This document shows, piece after piece, positions 24,001-41,869 of a stretch of DNA of 64,000 bases. The notes under the pieces are model-generated. The model did no database searches. It saw nothing but the letters and a program-made list of their open reading frames with translations, and was not told where the DNA came from. The stretch's first letter is position 1. Every line of letters begins with the position of its first letter. The DNA lies in the NCBI GenBank assembly GCA_034620365.1, contig JAQGEQ010000171.1, forward strand, positions 331,615 to 395,614, written 5' to 3'. A program made the translations under genes and the position numbers. The stretch comes from Pegea sp. RAD2-039. Its lineage: Eukaryota > Chordata > Thaliacea > Salpida > Salpidae.

Positions 24001-27000
24001 GGCGGTAGTGAAGATAATTTAAAAGAATTATAAAACTGTTGAAGTCTATCAGGATCAGATGTAAAGATATCGCTTTTCAGAAACTCCGGCACCTACAAAT
24101 TTGTTCAGACATTTTTCTTAGTTAAAATTTATGACTAGATCTAAAAATATTTTGTTGCAAAAAGAGGTTAAAAAGCTGGTTGAACTCTGCGGAGTTTTCA
24201 TCACTATAAACATCATTCATTCAAGTTGTTAATTTGCACTAAACAATTATAGGATGAACCTATAATCTCATATTTATGAGTAAACATCAGATTTGAAACC
24301 AATTGTGAATTATATCATAAATAGAAAAATGTTTTAAATATCATATTTGCAAGTGAGTAAATTCAAAGAGCAAACACTGACCTTATTTTCATTTGAACAA
24401 ATTCCAATATGGTTTAATATTAAACGGTCAGAGTCCAAATTACTAGAATCAAAAGATGATTGAACAGTAGGATTCATTCTTAAATGTATATTTTCAAACA
24501 AATCTGATTTTCTAAAGAATATGAAATGTGAGCATGAATTTCAGTAATGAGAGTAAACTGACTCATAATCATTAGATGAACTGTCAGAGAAGAATAGATT
24601 TACACCATTTTGCTCCAAGCTTCGATGAGCTACTATCGTAGGATAATCCTCATCCGAAGTCTCATCACTCGCAACACTAGGAGGACGAAGCTCAATATAA
24701 TCTGTTGTGGATTGTAATCCTCCACTGGATCCATTACACAGTGAAGGTGGTGATGATGTAGGTGATGGTGAAGTATGGTGTGAAAAACCATTTGTTGTAC
24801 TTACTCCACATGGTTCTCCGTCTGTTGGTTTATTTGCAGTCAACTGAAAAGTTGGAGGAGATAATGTGAGATTCGATCAGGTCGACTTGGAAGTAGTTGA
24901 GAGAAAACTGGAATTGGTTGGTGGAAATTTGGATTCAATTTAGAAGTAGTTTTAAATCACAAGTAGCTTAATGGTATCAATTAACAATTTTAGTCAGATA
25001 TTTGATGCAATTCTATAATCATACAGAAAATGGTAATTGTAAAATCATTATGAACCTTAAATGGTAGCGCTTGGCGACCAAACGTAAAAAATATATTTCT
25101 TAATGAATCAAACAACAAGTATGTGAAAAAGTTCCAAACTGATGATTCATAAAAACAAACCACAAAATTTATAAATCAAATTTGTAGAATACCTGTAAAC
25201 CTTTATCATAAGGAAAATGATAAGTTGGTGTGGGAGTATTTGAGTTGGAAAGTTCATAAGGATACTTGATATTTGCAGGATCTTTTAAACGTTTATGCCT
25301 CAGAAGTGAATCTTGCAAAATCTAAGTAGAAATAAGTTGAAAATTGACAATGTACTGCATTCGTGGTCACTTGAGGGAGCTAGATAGCTATTAAGCGTGC
25401 TTGCATTTTGAATCGAAGAAAATCAAATCAAATGTTACTAACTACAAATGTAAACAAAGTTTGACGTTTAATCTTTCGAATAAAAATCAACCCTAGAGAT
25501 AAGCGAAAGTTTTTTAGTATTTTTTTGATAATAATTAAATCATCTAACTGTTATAAACGATTCTTCAACAATAAAGATTGAGAAAAACAAAAATGAACTC
25601 ATTTTTTGGGCAATTACTCGAATCAACTGAACTATCACACAAAAAAAAATAAAATTGATACAAGTTTATGAATAAGGTGACAAGAGATACCTAAGAGCTT
25701 GCTCTTTCACTCAGACTCAATACATTACTTTAAGATGATTTAAAGATAAATCAAATCAATAAGATGACGTAATCAATATATAATAACAATAATATAAATC
25801 AATAAGATAATTACAAGGATATAACTGGGACATACTTTTTGACTCACAGGATCCAAATCAGATCGAATATTAATCACAGTCTTCTTTGAATGATTTTCAT
25901 CTAGTCTATATTTCAATGATTTTTCAGCAAAAATAAATTGTCCATTGTATAAACTCTTCTCAGATTTCTTCCAGTCATTTTCAGCACTTGCCGCACATTC
26001 TTTAATATTTAACAACCTATAAAAACCTCATTTTTTAGAATTGCATTTAAAATTCATTTCTATGAAAGTTGGGAAAATGACGAAGCAAAGAAACCGGAAT
26101 CATCCAGAAAACAACTTCAAAAACATTTAATTAAGAAGTATTATTGAATGAATAGTTTCATATTCTACCAACTTTAGTGAACCACCACTAAAGATTATGT
26201 ACATAAAGCATTTAAACATACGATATCAGAGATAACTCATTAGTTAAATAAAAAAAACTGATTCATTGAAATACATCAGATAGCTACACATTTTTAAGGA
26301 TAAATTATAAATATGTTCAACTTTAAAAACAAACTTTTGGAAAGATGTAATTAAGTAAAGTTGATTGAATTAAATATAAATTATACATGTCTTCAGTGGT
26401 ACCTATCACTAATTGATGAAAAAAATTGTAAAAAGTCCTTCACAAAGATGAACAGAAGAATGTAAAACCAATGAACTTAATTTGAAAAGTACAATTGAAA
26501 ATGTTTTCTTAAATAAATGATAATATATTTTTGGCATGATCATTTTATATATTTTTTTAATGTTTGGATTTCATTGTGTAACCAAAATGGGCAACTTCAG
26601 AAGAAGACAATTTTCTTGAATCAGATAAATTCAAATTTATGAATAAAGAAGTGAAATACAGAAATCAATTAGTAAAACAATTGATATAATCGTGGCATAA
26701 AAAGATATCAAAAGATACTTGCTTAGTCTTGAACAGAAAATTAATTAGGTAAAAATTAAAATGTACCAGAAACAAATTCCAACTAGACATTACACACTAG
26801 AAACTGAGTCTAAAAACTTTTATAAGAAAGTAGTTAAAAACCAGTTAAGAACAGAAAATAATTACTTTTCAATGTCTTCTTTTTGAGTTTTTGTTAAAGT
26901 TCGAGTTTTATCTCCTGACATAGATTCGATTTGATATAATAAGTTGTTGATTGCAACTTCAATGTGTTTATTTTGAAATATAGTCTTTTGAAAGAGACAT

Positions 27001-29052
27001 GCATTTAGCATTTCCCAGCTTCCACTATGATAAGCCATCAGGAAAGAATGTTCCTAAAATTTTAATCAATAAATCAGTTACCAACGGGTTAGCTTCAACT
27101 TTATGGTTTTTTAATAAAGTAGTTTCAAAATACTTCTTATCACATTAATCATTATTATTTAATTAAAAAGAAATTATAAAAATTAACAAATATCTATTAA
27201 GTATAGCTTAAAAATTATAAAATTTGATAAAATAAAAATAGCAAACAAAACTATCAGAAAAACTTACAAAATTGCGTAGAATGTGTAGACATCTTCTAGA
27301 CGATTCAATTACACTTTGATAATCATCAGAAATTCTTAATACCAGCCATTGAGAATTGTTATCAGAATTTTCATTTTTAGATAACTCATTCAATATTTTA
27401 TCCTGTATTAATATACTTTATTTAGTTTTTTGTGAGATCGTCAATAATATAACAAAATAATAAGATAAACACTGAACAACAAATACAAACAAATTTTTAT
27501 ATTTTAAAAATTAAACACTAGTTTTTTAAGATGCAATGTTCAAAATTTACAAAAATAGTTTCCCTAATCTAAGAAAATTGTGCCAATTCATGATTATATT
27601 TTCATTAAACTTATGATTAAATTACTATTTTATTTCTATTACTTAGCTTTCTTAAACTGATAAATAAGTGAAAACAAACAGTTTTAATTTTTCACCAATA
27701 ATCTTGCATGCAGTAAATCTTTATTTAAAACTAAATTCAAGTAGTAAATACTAAACCTTGATATCAGCGATCACATCTTCCGGGACTTTTTTCAGTTGCT
27801 CAAATAGCTGATATGGATCATCTGCTACAAAACTATAAAACAGTAATTTATGATGGTAATTGCGTTAATTAATTTCAGCACAAAGCTGAGGTAAAATAAA
27901 CTTAGACAAAGTGAAAATTATCCAGCTTTTATCTAACTGTATACTAATGAATAAATATATCACAATTATAACATTTAAATAAAGTAAATAAAAGATTTTA
28001 ATTGATTAATACAAACCGATTAATATAGCTGGAAAGCTCTTTAAAATCTGATCTATGCACCATATTAGGACATGTATAGAAACACTTAATTACATGCAAC
28101 GCTTCAGCTGCCAGACCTACTCTGTTGATAGAAACAATGTTTTATATATACTACAATAAATAATAAACAAGACTGATAAAACTTTGAATAAACTTTAAAA
28201 ATAAAAGTTGCAATTAATTCATTATTGTGAAAAAAGCTTAGAACAAATTTCATTCGAACTTAATACTTTATAGAAAAAATTCTTTATAATGAGAAAAAAA
28301 ACCTTAAATCAATTTTTTAAGTTTACAAAGCTTAGTTTTCAAAGCTATCTTTCGTAAGTAGAAAGTATTTAACATAAAATTGCATAATTTTTCAAAAACA
28401 ATGATCACATAACTACTTAAATTACACACATGTTCTAAGAGTAGATAAAAATAAAGTTGAAAATGTTACCCTGCAGCTAATTCATCACAAAAGAGACAGG
28501 GGCTAAAATGTTTTTCTAAAAGACCCACATTTCCATTCCAAACATAAGTACTACCATTTGAGTTATGTTTTAGATGACTATTATAAGGTCTGTTTTCAGA
28601 GTCCTTCAAAGTTAAAGGAAAAATACAAATTACATACAGATACCACAAATACAAAGAAAGCTCAAAAAGTAATTGAACATTTTGAGGAATAAAACCAATT
28701 ACTATTTTAATTACTTTGGTTTATTTTGAAATTATATATTTCAGTAAACTTAAGATTATCAAAACATTTTAGATGATAAAAAGTATAAATAAATAAAATC
28801 TTTGCTTATTAATTAAACAAAAAATAAAAAAAATATATATCAAATCAGTTGGTATATCCTTAAAAAATGTCTTAAAATAGCAACAAATAAACTGTTTAAA
28901 TAAATTATTTATAAAAAATTGTTTCCAATTAAAAGTAATTTAAAAGTAAGAACTAATGAACTTACTGCAACTACTGATGTACATCCATTGGTTAAATGAT
29001 TATCATTATTCTCATCTTTTGAGGAAGTATTACTTTGATTATTAGAAGTCAT
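18035..29052 (-). CDS. FAM193A: FAM193-family protein, 22 exons
   Basis: Exons: 29052-28966, 28603-28470, 28121-28017, 27832-27757, 27402-27268, 27053-26866, 26016-25836, 25321-25193, 24843-24563, 24511-24382, 24092-23920, 23826-23727, 23517-23371, 22632-22378, 20848-20664, 20611-20502, 20447-20286, 20233-20117, 20056-19454, 19402-19163, 19106-18278, 18224-18035. They sum to 1,518 codons plus stop with every phase matching. Family marks: ILQDSLLRHK; the cysteine cluster CKYCNCCYCEFFG at about 1132-1144, followed by APTSKNYPEMRDRLRRKL; SVDELLVYIEGG at about 1224-1235 before a Lys-rich segment; and the C-terminal FLPREI...VERFKKL. An early SPCLFCDELAAG may be a second Cys motif. The middle is Ser/Asn/Gln-rich and probably disordered. 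The family's biochemical role is poorly known. Introns of 52-53 bp split exons 17/18 and 21/22. Intron 13 carries a tRNA-like repeat. Confidence 0.9.
22797..23048 (-). repeat. tRNA-Val-like repeat unit, copy 1 (in FAM193 intron 13)
   Basis: The reverse complement of about 22978-23048 looks like tRNA-Val: a D-arm-like TAGTATAGC, an anticodon arm CCGC-CTAACAC-GCGG with anticodon AAC, and a T-arm around GGGTTTGAGAC. The acceptor stem is not paired and the T-loop is altered. An adjacent block (about 22885-22943) also recurs at 31055-31112. This is best read as a tRNA-derived SINE or tRNA pseudogene, not a working tRNA. Confidence 0.6.
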
Positions 29053-31040
29053 TTGTTTCAATATTTTAAAAATTAAATTCAGTATGAAAATTCTTATTGG
29101 AAAAATTTATGATACAACTAATAAGAAAAAACAACTTTATGAAATATTTTAAGCTATTAGATAATATATAACCCAAAAAGTAAACAACACAGAGAAAAGT
29201 TTTAATAGCAGTTATAATCTTATTTTTCTTATAATTATAAACGATTAATATCAATAAATAATACTGAACACATAAACTAATTTTTGAATAAGAAATGACA
29301 AGCTTTGAGGATATTCTATAAGTTACATAAAAAATAGATTCTATAAATAAAATATATAATATATATATATATATAGTTACATTAGGTATCATTGTATCTT
29401 TAATCTAGACATAACACTTTATTTGCAACAAAAACTTAGGATTAATAGAGATCTAAACAAACTGATGTACCATAGATTAAATATACATATAAGAATTAAA
29501 TCTAAGAAAAAAATTCAAATTATAAAATGATCAAATGACTTTACTATAAAAACAGATAGCTTAAAAGACATACAACTTTAGACATTTATTAAATCATTCA
29601 ATAGTTTTTTACTTACCTGAAACTATAATTTTTATTCATAAAAATAAATCTAATTTGAGAAAATATAATTTAGAAGCTTTTAAAAACACTTTGTTTTAAA
29701 AGTTTGCAAACAACAAAAACTCTTTTTTGAACATTAAGAGAAATACTCATCTATTACATACAACAAAAAATGAAGTGCAAACTGAAATGAAAAACAAACA
29801 AAATTTTTATATTCTTATATTACTTCTCATTAAATTTTAAAATCCATTTCAAATAAAAATTACCTTTAAATATAAATATAACTTAACATTGTATAAATCT
29901 TTAGCTTAATGAGATAACTAATTACTTAAAAATGTGAACAACCATTTACATAGGTAGACAACTAAAAGCAATATTTTTAAAAGCAAAAAAAGGTCATTTT
30001 TACATCTATAACAGTAATTTAAAGCTTTTGATCAAAAATATAAAAACATTATGCTGCACCTATGTTTCAAAATATGATAATAATGATCAAAATATCAATA
30101 ACAAATATCACAACAAAAATACAAGAATCAAAATTTTATTTTTACATGTCTGTGTAACCATAATAAAAAAAAATTAAACAAAATAAAAACAAATTGTCTA
30201 ATTCCCATTTTATGAAATTATTTTGCTATCTCACTTAAAAAATTTTAGATATAACAAAAATTTCATTAGAATTGTTACACTACTTCTTGTCAACAATATT
30301 TTGTTTCTAACAGTTTAATTAAACAGAGGCTTCGGCCTAGGTCAAACTTTACTTCAAACTTAACTGAACTACCGAACACTCGCCCAAAACGGTAAAACTT
30401 ACAACGGGTCTTTATTTATATACTTTTAATACCATCGTAAAAGCTAAAATTAAAATATAAGGCTCACAGTCAACTCTCAAAAAGTATCTATCAATTATAA
30501 AATTACTAAATTCTAAAATCTAAAATCAGCAGAAAAATATAGAAAGCAGTTGTTTTACCCGTATTGAAAATGTATATTTTAACTGCATTCTACAAATTAT
30601 GACCATATATGTTGTTACATTATAGATGAACTAAAGTTAAACTTTTTTCTTACAGGACTTTAAGGATTTTTTCTTTAAAATATGAAACTGTTTTAGTTAC
30701 AGTATTTAACTAGATATATTGATGCAACAATTTATCAAAATGATTCAAAATTTATGTTTTGTAAGTATACTTATTTAATCTCACCAATATTGTTTATTCA
30801 TCTGATTAAAACATAAAAGTATATAAAATCTAGTACACCTTGCAATACTCATCTTTATGAATATAGCTGCTAAAATGTTTTTTAAATAATTACAGTACCG
30901 TCAATAAATCAGCTGATGTAACCTACTTGTTTATATATTTTAGAAGAAAACACAAGAATTTCTATAAATTTTACGCTAAAAATATGTGTCTAAAAATGAC
31001 TTCTTCGTTATAGAATTATATATAAGAACAACTGTTTTAT
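29053..31040. other. Intergenic stretch upstream of FAM193
   Basis: Extremely AT-rich with no exon recognised. A short run of TA dinucleotides lies near 29355-29375. The FAM193 promoter and any 5' non-coding exon should lie here, but nothing identifies them. Confidence 0.45.
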
Positions 31041-31446
31041 TTGGTTTTGATGGTTTACTTGGGCCGAGAACGGCTATCCTGTAAGCCAGGACAGAATTTA
31101 TGAAGATCCAGCTGTTGTTTCAGCCCATGCGGAAGGATTCCACTCTCTACGTTAACAAAGTTATGCAGTAGAACAGAACGGCTGACGTAACTGCAACCAT
31201 CTGGTGTCGCATGAGCTACTAGAAGAACACTGAGTACATTGACAAACTGCCTACGGGGATCCAACTCCGATTTTAAATTCGGAATTTTTGCGTCTCTTAA
31301 GAGAATTATCATTAACCAGACTAACGAGGCCTTTTTACCCAAGTTTTTTATGGACTTTTCTTTGTCGCAAATATGTGTTCGCCCAGGCTTGAACCCGGGA
31401 CCTTCCGCGTGTTAGGCGGGCATGGTAGCCGCTATACTATGACTAA
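31041..31446 (-). repeat. tRNA-Val-like repeat unit, copy 2
   Basis: About 31370-31446 on the minus strand repeats the tRNA-Val(AAC)-like module of 22978-23048 and keeps the CTAACAC anticodon loop. The T-arm has an eight-base loop and the acceptor ends do not pair. Between the shared left block (31055-31112) and the tRNA part this copy has about 250 bp absent from copy 1. An open minus frame at 31055-31342 lies within this block and is probably repeat sequence. Confidence 0.6.
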
Positions 31447-31602
31447 ATATGTTACATACAAGTCACCTGACAACTGATTTATCAATTAAAATGGTTGACG
31501 CGGTATAAGTGAACAAATCAAGTTGAGATAGTACAAACCTCAAAGCGAAAATTTCTACATTCGTGTCACATTGAACGTTGGAACCAAGTGGACTACGGGG
31601 TT
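31443..31602 (-). pseudogene. Duplicated fragment of FAM193 exon 13 and its donor intron
   Basis: Positions 31443-31602 closely match 23278-23435. The match covers the 3' end of FAM193 exon 13 (encoding GSNARCDTNVES), its splice donor, and about 90 bp of the following intron. A small deletion is visible in the copied exon (ATTTTCGC against AGTTCTCGC). It lies upstream of the FAM193 start with no neighbouring coding, so it is a relic and not an exon. It is fused to the tRNA-like repeat, which suggests they moved together. Confidence 0.75.
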
Positions 31603-32445
31603 TTTTACTTGGCAAATGAGCTGTCGACTGGGAGGTCTTAATAGGTATAAATTTAAATGTAAAAAGAAAACCTAAGTCTGAACATAATTCTATGCTAACA
31701 ATGCTGTCATTTTTTGCAGTAAACCATAATGAGCATTAATGCCATTTCAAGAATATAAGTAGTAATAGAACTAGGGACAATTAAAGTAGTCTAAATACAA
31801 CAGAGATATATGAATAGCTAAGTAAAATGGAAAAATTCGTATACATCCGAATAAACAAAAAATCGTGGTTTTTAAACTAAGTTTTAGTTTTGATTTTCAC
31901 TATCATCTAAATTCTAGTCGTACGTAATAGTAACATCAAACTAAGCGTCTTTGTTAGTTCTTTAAAGGTTTAAAAAAGTTTTAATTTTCAATTTCTTATT
32001 ACGTGATCTTAATTATAGTATTTATGTTACACAAGTGTATACATTATTGAAAAACATAGTATTGCTGACAAGAATCGTTATGTTTACATAGTATTGTAAT
32101 TATTTATCAATTCATATACGTTATAATTCATTTAAAGTCAAACAGTGTATAACATAATAGAATACTACGATGTATTTCTTATGATAATAATAGGCTGAAG
32201 TTATATAATATGCAACTGATTAAAAAATGATGACATACAGTTATAAATCACAAAAAACATTGATTACATTTTAATGAAATCTGTTTTTATATTCACAATT
32301 GTTATATTTTGAATATAAAATCTTTTGATTAAAAATCATAAGTTATAATTATGTTTATTTCACTTATTACTTAATTTCGATAGAAAAGATAAACTCTCAT
32401 TACATAGATCAAATTTCGTATCGATGAAATTGAAAATCAGTTTTG
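31603..32445. other. Intergenic stretch
   Basis: AT-rich. Nothing recognisable between the duplicated FAM193 fragment and the end of the HHIP-like gene. Confidence 0.5.
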
Positions 32446-36946
<4,501 letters not shown>

Positions 36947-37639
36947 TTTAGTTCTCAAAATTGATACATCATCATCTTCTATAATTTTAATTTCATGAAA
37001 ACTTTATTCAAACATCAACAAAAGTCAGTCTATCTTTTATTTTATTGACTTTTACTGTATTTCTAGCTGAACGAGCAACAATATTTCTATACAACTGAAA
37101 ACAAGAAATCATTAAACAAAATGTTTTGATGATTTTTTTTCTTCACAAGTATCTGATCTTTTTAGACTTTACAAATATGTTATACATTTGCTTGAGGCAG
37201 TTTTTACTTAGTAGCTGTGAATAGTGTTATAAAACGTGAAATTATTTTGTATTTCATCCTACTATGTAATCGAATAAAAACGTTTTCAAAACGAAATAAA
37301 CTGTCACAACATATAAATAACTTATCATGAAAAATCATACAAACGCTGTTTAAAAAAAAATGATAACTTTGTTTTTATATCTTACAGCTTATTACTACAA
37401 CTGTTTCTGTTTGTTGTTCTGTTTTTCTTTAAATTTGCATAAAGCACTTTCATAGAATGGCGCAACCTAGATTTGTTTTAGTTTTAAAAGATATGAAACA
37501 TGATGACAGGTTTGTAATATAGCTTAATTATATATATATTTGAAACAAAAAATCAAATAAACTGTAAAATAATAAAAAAAGAGTTAAAAAAGGCTAACGA
37601 GAAAACAAGGTGCTTAGATATCTCACACCAAATAATCAA

Positions 37640-40575
37640 TTTCAATGTTTCCAAAAGCTGATTTCTTTCATTCTACCTAAATCTAATATCCGAAATCAAT
37701 AAATCAATATTCGCTGAATTGTCCAAATTTAAATCTAAAATTAAGAAAAAATTTCTGAATAAATGGATGAACAAGATGCCTCTACAAAGAAACATGTTAC
37801 ATGGGCCTCGGTGGTTGGTGATTCCGATTCCGACAAAAGTTCTAGCATGTTGCAGTTTCTTGCCAAGAAGGTCACCGACACGCACGAAAAACTTAATTTG
37901 GACCGTGAGGACAGAGAAAACAATGTCATCATCTTTAATGTCTCTGAGACTGATAAAGTTGATGACAATAAATTTTTTAATCAAATATGCTGTCAAAGTC
38001 TTAATTTTGTGGGTATTTCAAAGGTATCAATGATCAGACTTGAAGCAAAAAGCTCTGATCATCAAAGAACGTTGAAAGTGTCCTTTCAGGAAAGTTGGGA
38101 CAAACGCAAGTTTCTTGCCAAGCTGTATAGGCTAAAACTTGACAAAAAATTCGAGCGAATTAGAGTAGCGCATGATATGTGTGAAGATGATCGCTTAGAA
38201 AATAAGCGTCTTCTCAAAGCGGAGTATAACCGAAATCAGAAGGAACAACCAACTGATTTCAAATAAAAAGTTCGAGGTCCACCACGGGCCTTGAGAACTG
38301 TCAAGGTTTTTTAAAAAAACGGAACGGCAAATAACCACTGATCCCACATCTTCTTTTTTCACATTATCTCCGGATACAATTCTGAATACCACCCTTCCAG
38401 CCCAAGATATCAATTCATAGAAGCCCATTATCATCAAATCTAACAAGCGTCAAAAAGACAATTCTTCTATTATATCAGGTATGTTCTTTAACATCTGGTC
38501 TATTATTAACAACAATTTCCAATTGAAAGCTTTTTTGTATTCTTAAGATTTCACATTTGCTTTTATTACTGTAACTTGGTTGAAACCGTTTTATCCTGAT
38601 TCTTTTCCGGTTGACAGTAATCCTTTTTATGTTTTACAATGTGACAGACTTTATGATAGAAGCGGCGGTGTTTGCATAATTTACAAAACATCGATTGCAC
38701 CCAAGATCTCCAGAATTCAGATCGATACCATTAATCGTCCAAGATTTGAGATTATGACTTTCAATTTTCATTACTCAAAGTCCAAATTTTCTCGTTTTAT
38801 ATGTACCTACCTAATACCCTCTAAAACTAATGATGAGGTTACTATTAAGTCCCATTAAAGGTTTTGAAATGTGTTGTGTGTCCTGAGTTATATGCTTTGG
38901 GGGATTTTAATTTTAGTAAAATTGATTGAAATAACTTGAATTCAGCATTTATGGTAAAATCGTTTTACTTAGATAGCGACAATCCTAATTCAGCCATTTT
39001 ATGTCATACCTTTGCAAGCTTCCTCGATGCCAATAACCTATCTCAGATGGTTACTTTTGCAACCTGAGCTAGTGGTAATACTTTGTATCTTCTTATCACA
39101 TCAAACCCTCAAACTTAAAAACACCTCCCTTGCTTGATAACAGCAGCCAGATTGTGATGCAACCAGAGAATAAAGCTGAATTGTTAAACAATCAATTTAA
39201 TAGCTTCTTTCTTTTCTTACTCCGATATTCTTGCAAATGTCTCTGAGATCATCGATCTTGACATAACGGTCGATATGGTAGCTAAGGCTATTTTGTTTTT
39301 AAAATCATCAGTTTCAAACACCCCTGATCAGATCCCTGCTTTGTTTTTAAGAAAAAAACAATTTCCTGTTTGTCACTACCTTTATCACTACTCTTTAAAA
39401 TCACTCTGAAGTGAGGAGGAGTTCCACAAATTTGGAAGAAAGCTATCATTACTCCTATTCATAAAAAGGGTCTCAGAAACACTGCACTTAACTACAGACC
39501 AGTTTCGCTGACTTCAGTTATTTGCAAAAGTGAAGAACATATCATTCAAAATCATATGACAAGTCATTTGATGAAGCACAATTTAATATCTGATGTCCAG
39601 CATGGCCTTGTGAAGCGGAGATCTTCCCAGACTTAACTCCTACTTTTCCCAATGAGTTTACATCCCATTATGAAAGTAATACCTTTTGTAACATATATCT
39701 CGATTTTGCTACAACGTTTGATTCTGTCCCACACAAAAAGCTCATTATTGTTTTACAAAGTTTAAAAATCAATAGCTTTATCTTAAAGTAGATTGAAGAT
39801 TACTAATCAGGTAGAATTTAACAAAATCCTATTGAAAGATCTTTGTCTACTCCTAGTCAAGTAACCAGAGATGTTCCTCAAAGTTCCGTTCTGGGTCCTC
39901 TTCTTTTTTTAAATTTTCATTGAAGACCTCATCAGAAGATAAGTAGCAGTAGATAATGTCAGTGTGTTTGTGTATGCTGATGATATCAAGCTAGTATTAA
40001 ATACGATAGTTATAAACATTGTATTAGCTTCTTAAATTTAGATACTTTGGAATTTTGACAGGTTAGATACGACTTAATTCTTATTCTAAAAATTGCACAC
40101 TACTTAATTGATCTTCAGTTCGATGATTTCTTTTCCATTAGACCTTCCCTCAAGTTATATCAACTCAGATGACACACGTTACATCTTAATAAGCCCATAT
40201 AACCTGGTACATTAATGAGATTGAATTTTTTCTCAAACCGCACAATTAGTACTTGGAACCAGCTGCCATTAGACATTGTCATGTCAGAATCAATCGTGTG
40301 GTTCAGGCAGAAGTTGAACCGTTATAATAATTCCAACATTGCCATTTCTAACCTGTGATTTTTTATCTTTTTGTATATCTAGCATTCTATGTAGTTGTTC
40401 ACTGCTATATAATATACTTTGAGGACTACTGAAATACCATATATTGCATCTTTTGGTTTCTATATTTCTAACTTAATATGTATTATTCGTGAGATTGTGT
40501 GTTAGTGAGAGATGCTCTCTTCAGGCACCCTCCTTTACATTTGTTGTAATAAATAAATAAACAAATAAATAAATA
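37640..40575 (+). mobile_element. Decayed CR1/Jockey-type LINE, near full structure
   Basis: An ORF1-like frame (37763-38266) comes first. Fragments of an ORF2 follow: an endonuclease-like part near 38600-38860 (FYVLQCDRLYDRSGGVCIIY); reverse transcriptase from about 39420 (GVPQIWKKAIITPIHKKG, ALNYRPVSLTSVICK), with the catalytic YADD-type motif VYADDIKLV near 39970; and a 3' end with AAATAAATAAAC-type repeats at 40547-40575. ORF2 is broken by many stops and shifts, so it cannot be active. A 5'-truncated relative lies at 15720-16334. Confidence 0.88.
37763..38266 (+). CDS. LINE ORF1-like protein (167 residues)
   Basis: An open frame starting MDEQDASTKKHVTWASVV. The segment LDREDRENNVIIFNVSETD resembles the R-x-x-N-V-V-I-F-G-x-x-E sequence that opens the RNA-binding domain of CR1/Jockey/L2 ORF1 proteins, and WDKRKFLAKLYRL fits later in that domain. 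It lies just upstream of ORF2 fragments of the same element. It is intact as a frame but shorter than many ORF1 proteins, and its partner ORF2 is dead. Confidence 0.7.
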   Translation: MDEQDASTKKHVTWASVVGDSDSDKSSSMLQFLAKKVTDTHEKLNLDREDRENNVIIFNVSETDKVDDNKFFNQICCQSLNFVGISKVSMIRLEAKSSDHQRTLKVSFQESWDKRKFLAKLYRLKLDKKFERIRVAHDMCEDDRLENKRLLKAEYNRNQKEQPTDFK

Positions 40576-41869
40576 TCAAGTTTTTGATTCACAATTTAAG
40601 TCTTACCTATTCTTCTACAGTACTTGTATTCTTTCTAAATTGTGAAACCTAGGACCTTCCAATTACCTTTTTGTTTGCAATACTTGGTTTTTGTCTGCTA
40701 CTGGAGCTGCTGAATATGTCACTCACATCCATGCATTGATAAAATAAATAATTAAAGGTATATAAGAGCTGGAACTGATTAAAAAGTAAGTTTTGAAATT
40801 TAAAAATAAATTTGAAATAACCAGATATTTTTTAGTTAACTTCTTGTAAAACTTAGATAAAAAGATGGAAAAAAGATGGAAAAATGGAGAAAGTCTTACA
40901 CCTGTATAAAATAAACAATTTAAAGTAAAATGGACATACTGCAATACTTTCAAACGATAATAATTATCACAATACTTACAGATATGCATAAGTAAGAGTA
41001 CGGCACAACAACCTAAGTACAAATAATATGTAAAATTTAATTTCGATATTTTATGTGTTTTAAATGTATTGTATATTATTATGTGTATACATTTTAAATA
41101 TTAAGATCCAAGAAGGCTGATGGTTTCCTAAATCAAATAATACATTGAATAAAACAGTATTAAATCCCTTTTAATTAAATATAGAGCTTAGCCAGTTACA
41201 GTCATTTGGCAAAAAATTATTCAGCCATTTTAAGAAGTTTTTGACATTTTAGTTGATTTATTTGGTAAAATTAAAGTTATGTTTATACTTATTAACATAA
41301 AAGTGAAATTTGAATTTAACATTACTAAAAGCTAAAAATTTCATTTAAATATTTAAATCTGTTGTTTAACAAAAGTAAAATAAATAATTTTATCTGTCTG
41401 TTTTTATGCTTTTAATTTTAGACTATCATTTATTTTGTATGGAATAGATTGTTTGTAATTAGAAAAGCAATTCTTATAATTTTTATCATTATTTGAATAG
41501 ATAAATTTTGTATACTGATTGCTTTGATGCTTTGTACATTATAATTTTCTTGGCTGTCATTAATGATGTTTAAGCTTTGGATATGGGTAATGAAATAATT
41601 CAAAAAAATCCAGCTTAAAGAATAAAAGAACTATTTTTATAAAAGTTTCTCTAATAAATTCTCTAAAAGATATATACTTTTTTTCATAAATTATTTCTTA
41701 ATTATTGACATTAATTATTGATGTTTTGTAACTGATGGTCTATATATATAAATAAATATATATAACTATCTGAACTATTATTTATTAAACTTATTGTCTT
41801 CTAAATTAAGACTTTTATGGCATTTCTATAAAAGTAATCTTGCTTTTTAGCTGTTAGGAAGGTATAGAA
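40576..41869. other. Intergenic stretch between LINE and GADD45GIP1
   Basis: AT-rich. A minus-strand open frame at 40723-41022 codes for a hydrophobic, low-complexity peptide with no neighbouring exons and is probably spurious. Confidence 0.45.

Noticed and set aside
29066-29392. Minus-strand 108-residue frame upstream of FAM193
   Set aside because: Ile/Tyr/Lys-rich composition typical of translated AT-rich non-coding DNA, with no splice-compatible neighbours.
31055-31342. Minus-strand 95-residue frame as a gene
   Set aside because: It lies inside the repeated tRNA-like unit and has no joining exons. More likely repeat-derived.
31370-31446. Functional tRNA-Val gene
   Set aside because: Acceptor stem ends do not pair, the T-loop is altered, and a second decayed copy carries the same flanks, so it is a repeat or pseudogene.
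40723-41022. Minus-strand 99-residue frame next to the LINE
   Set aside because: Hydrophobic, AT-driven composition and no neighbouring exons.
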